Below the pieces are notes generated by a model, which worked only from the letters and a program-made list of their open reading frames with translations, ran no database searches and was not told the DNA's origin. A DNA stretch of 64,000 nt from Candidatus Thorarchaeota archaeon (GTDB lineage Archaea; Asgardarchaeota; Thorarchaeia; Thorarchaeales; Thorarchaeaceae): the NCBI GenBank assembly GCA_016839245.1, contig JAEOUN010000078.1:1-64000 (forward strand), read 5' to 3'. The position numbers and the translations under genes are program-made. The first letter of the stretch is position 1. Every line of letters starts with the position of its first letter. This document shows, in pieces, positions 62,742-64,000 of this stretch.

Positions 62742-64000
62742 TTATTGGTTCCATTGAAAGGTATCTTCATCATCATGAAAGAGTCGTTCGCTTCTAAGCA
62801 GATCCCTTGGTGATTCTACTGATACAATAGGATAGAGTTCTATATCTGTAGCAATAGCTGAAGAGATGAGGGGTTGTTTCCAGCTTGAAGGGGTGCTAAT
62901 GACTCCATATGCATCATCTTGAACTCTAATAATTGTGGCTTCAGGAGTCATCCTCGATAAGGAACATACATCTTCATATGGTCCATGAAGAAGAAAATCT
63001 TGATTGACACCAATGTGATAGAAATCAGGAACGAGAATTACAATCCCTTTTTCTATCAAAGAGCTTAATATCATAGGAGAACCGACAAGAGTATTTGCTA
63101 GTATCTCTAGTTTTCCTAGACAAAGTCGCTCCAATACAGCATTCTCCTTTTGATCAATAGTTCGATTATCATTAATCAAAAGTTGGGCATTATAAGTCCC
63201 ATCAGCTGATTTGCTGATTCCGATTTGTTTCAATGCTCGACGAATAATATCACGACCGTGTGAGAAAGGACTTCCTGATGATGGATAGATATCCTGTAAG
63301 TCCAACCAATACTCGATAGAAGTGATCTCTTCATCCGTAGAAGCCTTAATTTCGAGATATCTCTCGTTCCTCCCATCCAAATAGTGAATCTGTGCCCAAC
63401 TGCTCACAGTTGGCTTTTCAACAACAGAGAGCGAAAGTGAAACATCAAGAGGTGAAGGATCGCAGATAATTCGTGGAGCCAAATGAATCGAGTCAAGTGC
63501 ATAGCGATGTTTCTCTAATTGCCGTGGATTCTTCAATGTCTTGCAAAATCCATCAATAATGTGATACTCTTCAGTAGTGATAGGTAATAGGATGGAATCA
63601 TGAACAACCGAGAGAATTGCACCCCAGTTTTTATCATCCAAATCCTTTGATGATTCATTAATGATTGATCTCAACCAATTATAGCTTTCAGGCGAATATG
63701 ATGCAGTGTGTTTCACAAAATGATTGATGATAGGCCACCATTCAGTATCCTTACTATTTTTCCGCCACTCTTGAAGCCACGCCAACTTGACCTGATCCTT
63801 GAGTAGTGCTAGACCCACAGCATTGCCAACAGAACTTGCGGCTTGCGTATGCCGACTGCTTTCTTTAAGATGAATAAGATATGCAGTACGAAGCAGCAAG
63901 CCTTCTATCCATGATTGAGAGAGCATTTTCTCCTCAAATAGAAATTCACCATCTTCAGTAATCTGTAGTCCAAAATTTTGAGAGACCTCAGGCGATTGAG
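62742..64000 (-). CDS. Unknown protein, 5' end beyond window
   Basis: The frame from 62742 (stop) is open through ATG 63926 to base 64000, and the extra upstream codons read like protein (QNFGLQITEDGEFLFEEK), so the true start lies outside and at least 419 residues are present. No signal peptide or membrane helix is seen. It has a helical N-terminal part and beta-rich middle (SLSLSVVEKPTVSSWAQIHY). I do not recognise the family. Its stop is adjacent to the stop of the GTPBP1-like gene. Confidence 0.65.
   Translation of the reverse strand, partial: QSPEVSQNFGLQITEDGEFLFEEKMLSQSWIEGLLLRTAYLIHLKESSRHTQAASSVGNAVGLALLKDQVKLAWLQEWRKNSKDTEWWPIINHFVKHTASYSPESYNWLRSIINESSKDLDDKNWGAILSVVHDSILLPITTEEYHIIDGFCKTLKNPRQLEKHRYALDSIHLAPRIICDPSPLDVSLSLSVVEKPTVSSWAQIHYLDGRNERYLEIKASTDEEITSIEYWLDLQDIYPSSGSPFSHGRDIIRRALKQIGISKSADGTYNAQLLINDNRTIDQKENAVLERLCLGKLEILANTLVGSPMILSSLIEKGIVILVPDFYHIGVNQDFLLHGPYEDVCSLSRMTPEATIIRVQDDAYGVISTPSSWKQPLISSAIATDIELYPIVSVESPRDLLRSERLFHDDEDTFQWNQ

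Overview
The window reads as a piece of an Asgard archaeal chromosome. The information-processing genes are archaeal/eukaryotic in type: an aRF1/eRF1-like release factor, archaeal PheS/PheT, RadA, topoisomerase VI A and B, and a GTPBP1-like GTPase. They sit beside signature Asgard genes, namely two Ras/Rab-like small GTPases and a Roadblock/LC7 protein. An F420 ligase (cofE) and a geranylgeranyl-reductase-like flavoprotein also fit an archaeon. The gene set resembles Thorarchaeia/Lokiarchaeia, but I cannot fix the class from sequence alone. Genes are dense, alternate in strand, and often use GTG/TTG starts or GGTGA-type ribosome binding sites. I saw no rRNA, tRNA, CRISPR array or insertion sequence.

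Layout. 1-3.7 kb: a VTT/DedA membrane protein cut by the left edge, a small unknown protein, two adjacent genes that together look like one membrane-tethered Cas4-like nuclease split in two, a coiled-coil protein and the release factor. 4.0-7.2 kb: pheS-pheT. 7.3-10.4 kb: small GTPase + CBS protein, a coiled-coil protein, a second small GTPase and a membrane protein. 10.4-17 kb: purA, the flavoprotein reductase, radA, a Roadblock protein, a PAP2-like membrane protein and a zinc-ribbon/TPR protein. 17-21.2 kb: topoisomerase VI, whose A subunit carries a long basic N-terminal extension with two helix-hairpin-helix modules while the B subunit ends in an acidic tail. 21.5-24.8 kb: cofE, a zinc-ribbon/Gly-rich protein and an MFS transporter.

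24.8-26.0 kb is the only long stretch without a credible gene. It contains a strong hairpin, a diverged direct repeat and, at its right end, a promoter with an operator-like palindrome. 26-46.3 kb is mostly metabolic and transport genes: an ATC-hydrolase-like protein, three MFS or P-type transporters, 3-hydroxyacyl-CoA dehydrogenase, a lipase-like hydrolase, a prolidase, a PadR/HAAS pair, a bacterial-type grpE-dnaK-dnaJ operon, a sirtuin, a CitG-like protein, two paralogous winged-helix regulators, a hydroxyacid dehydrogenase and a nitroreductase.

46.4-60.8 kb is a cluster of three very large secreted, C-terminally membrane-anchored subtilases. One of them (53480-56362) has a domain order that strongly recalls eukaryotic site-1 protease. 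The window ends with a GTPBP1-like GTPase and an unknown gene that runs off the right edge.

The observations I rate highest are the split, membrane-tethered Cas4-like nuclease, the HhH-extended topoisomerase VI A, the S1P-like subtilase within a subtilase cluster, the repeat-bearing noncoding kilobase, and several operator-like palindromes placed against TATA-like elements.
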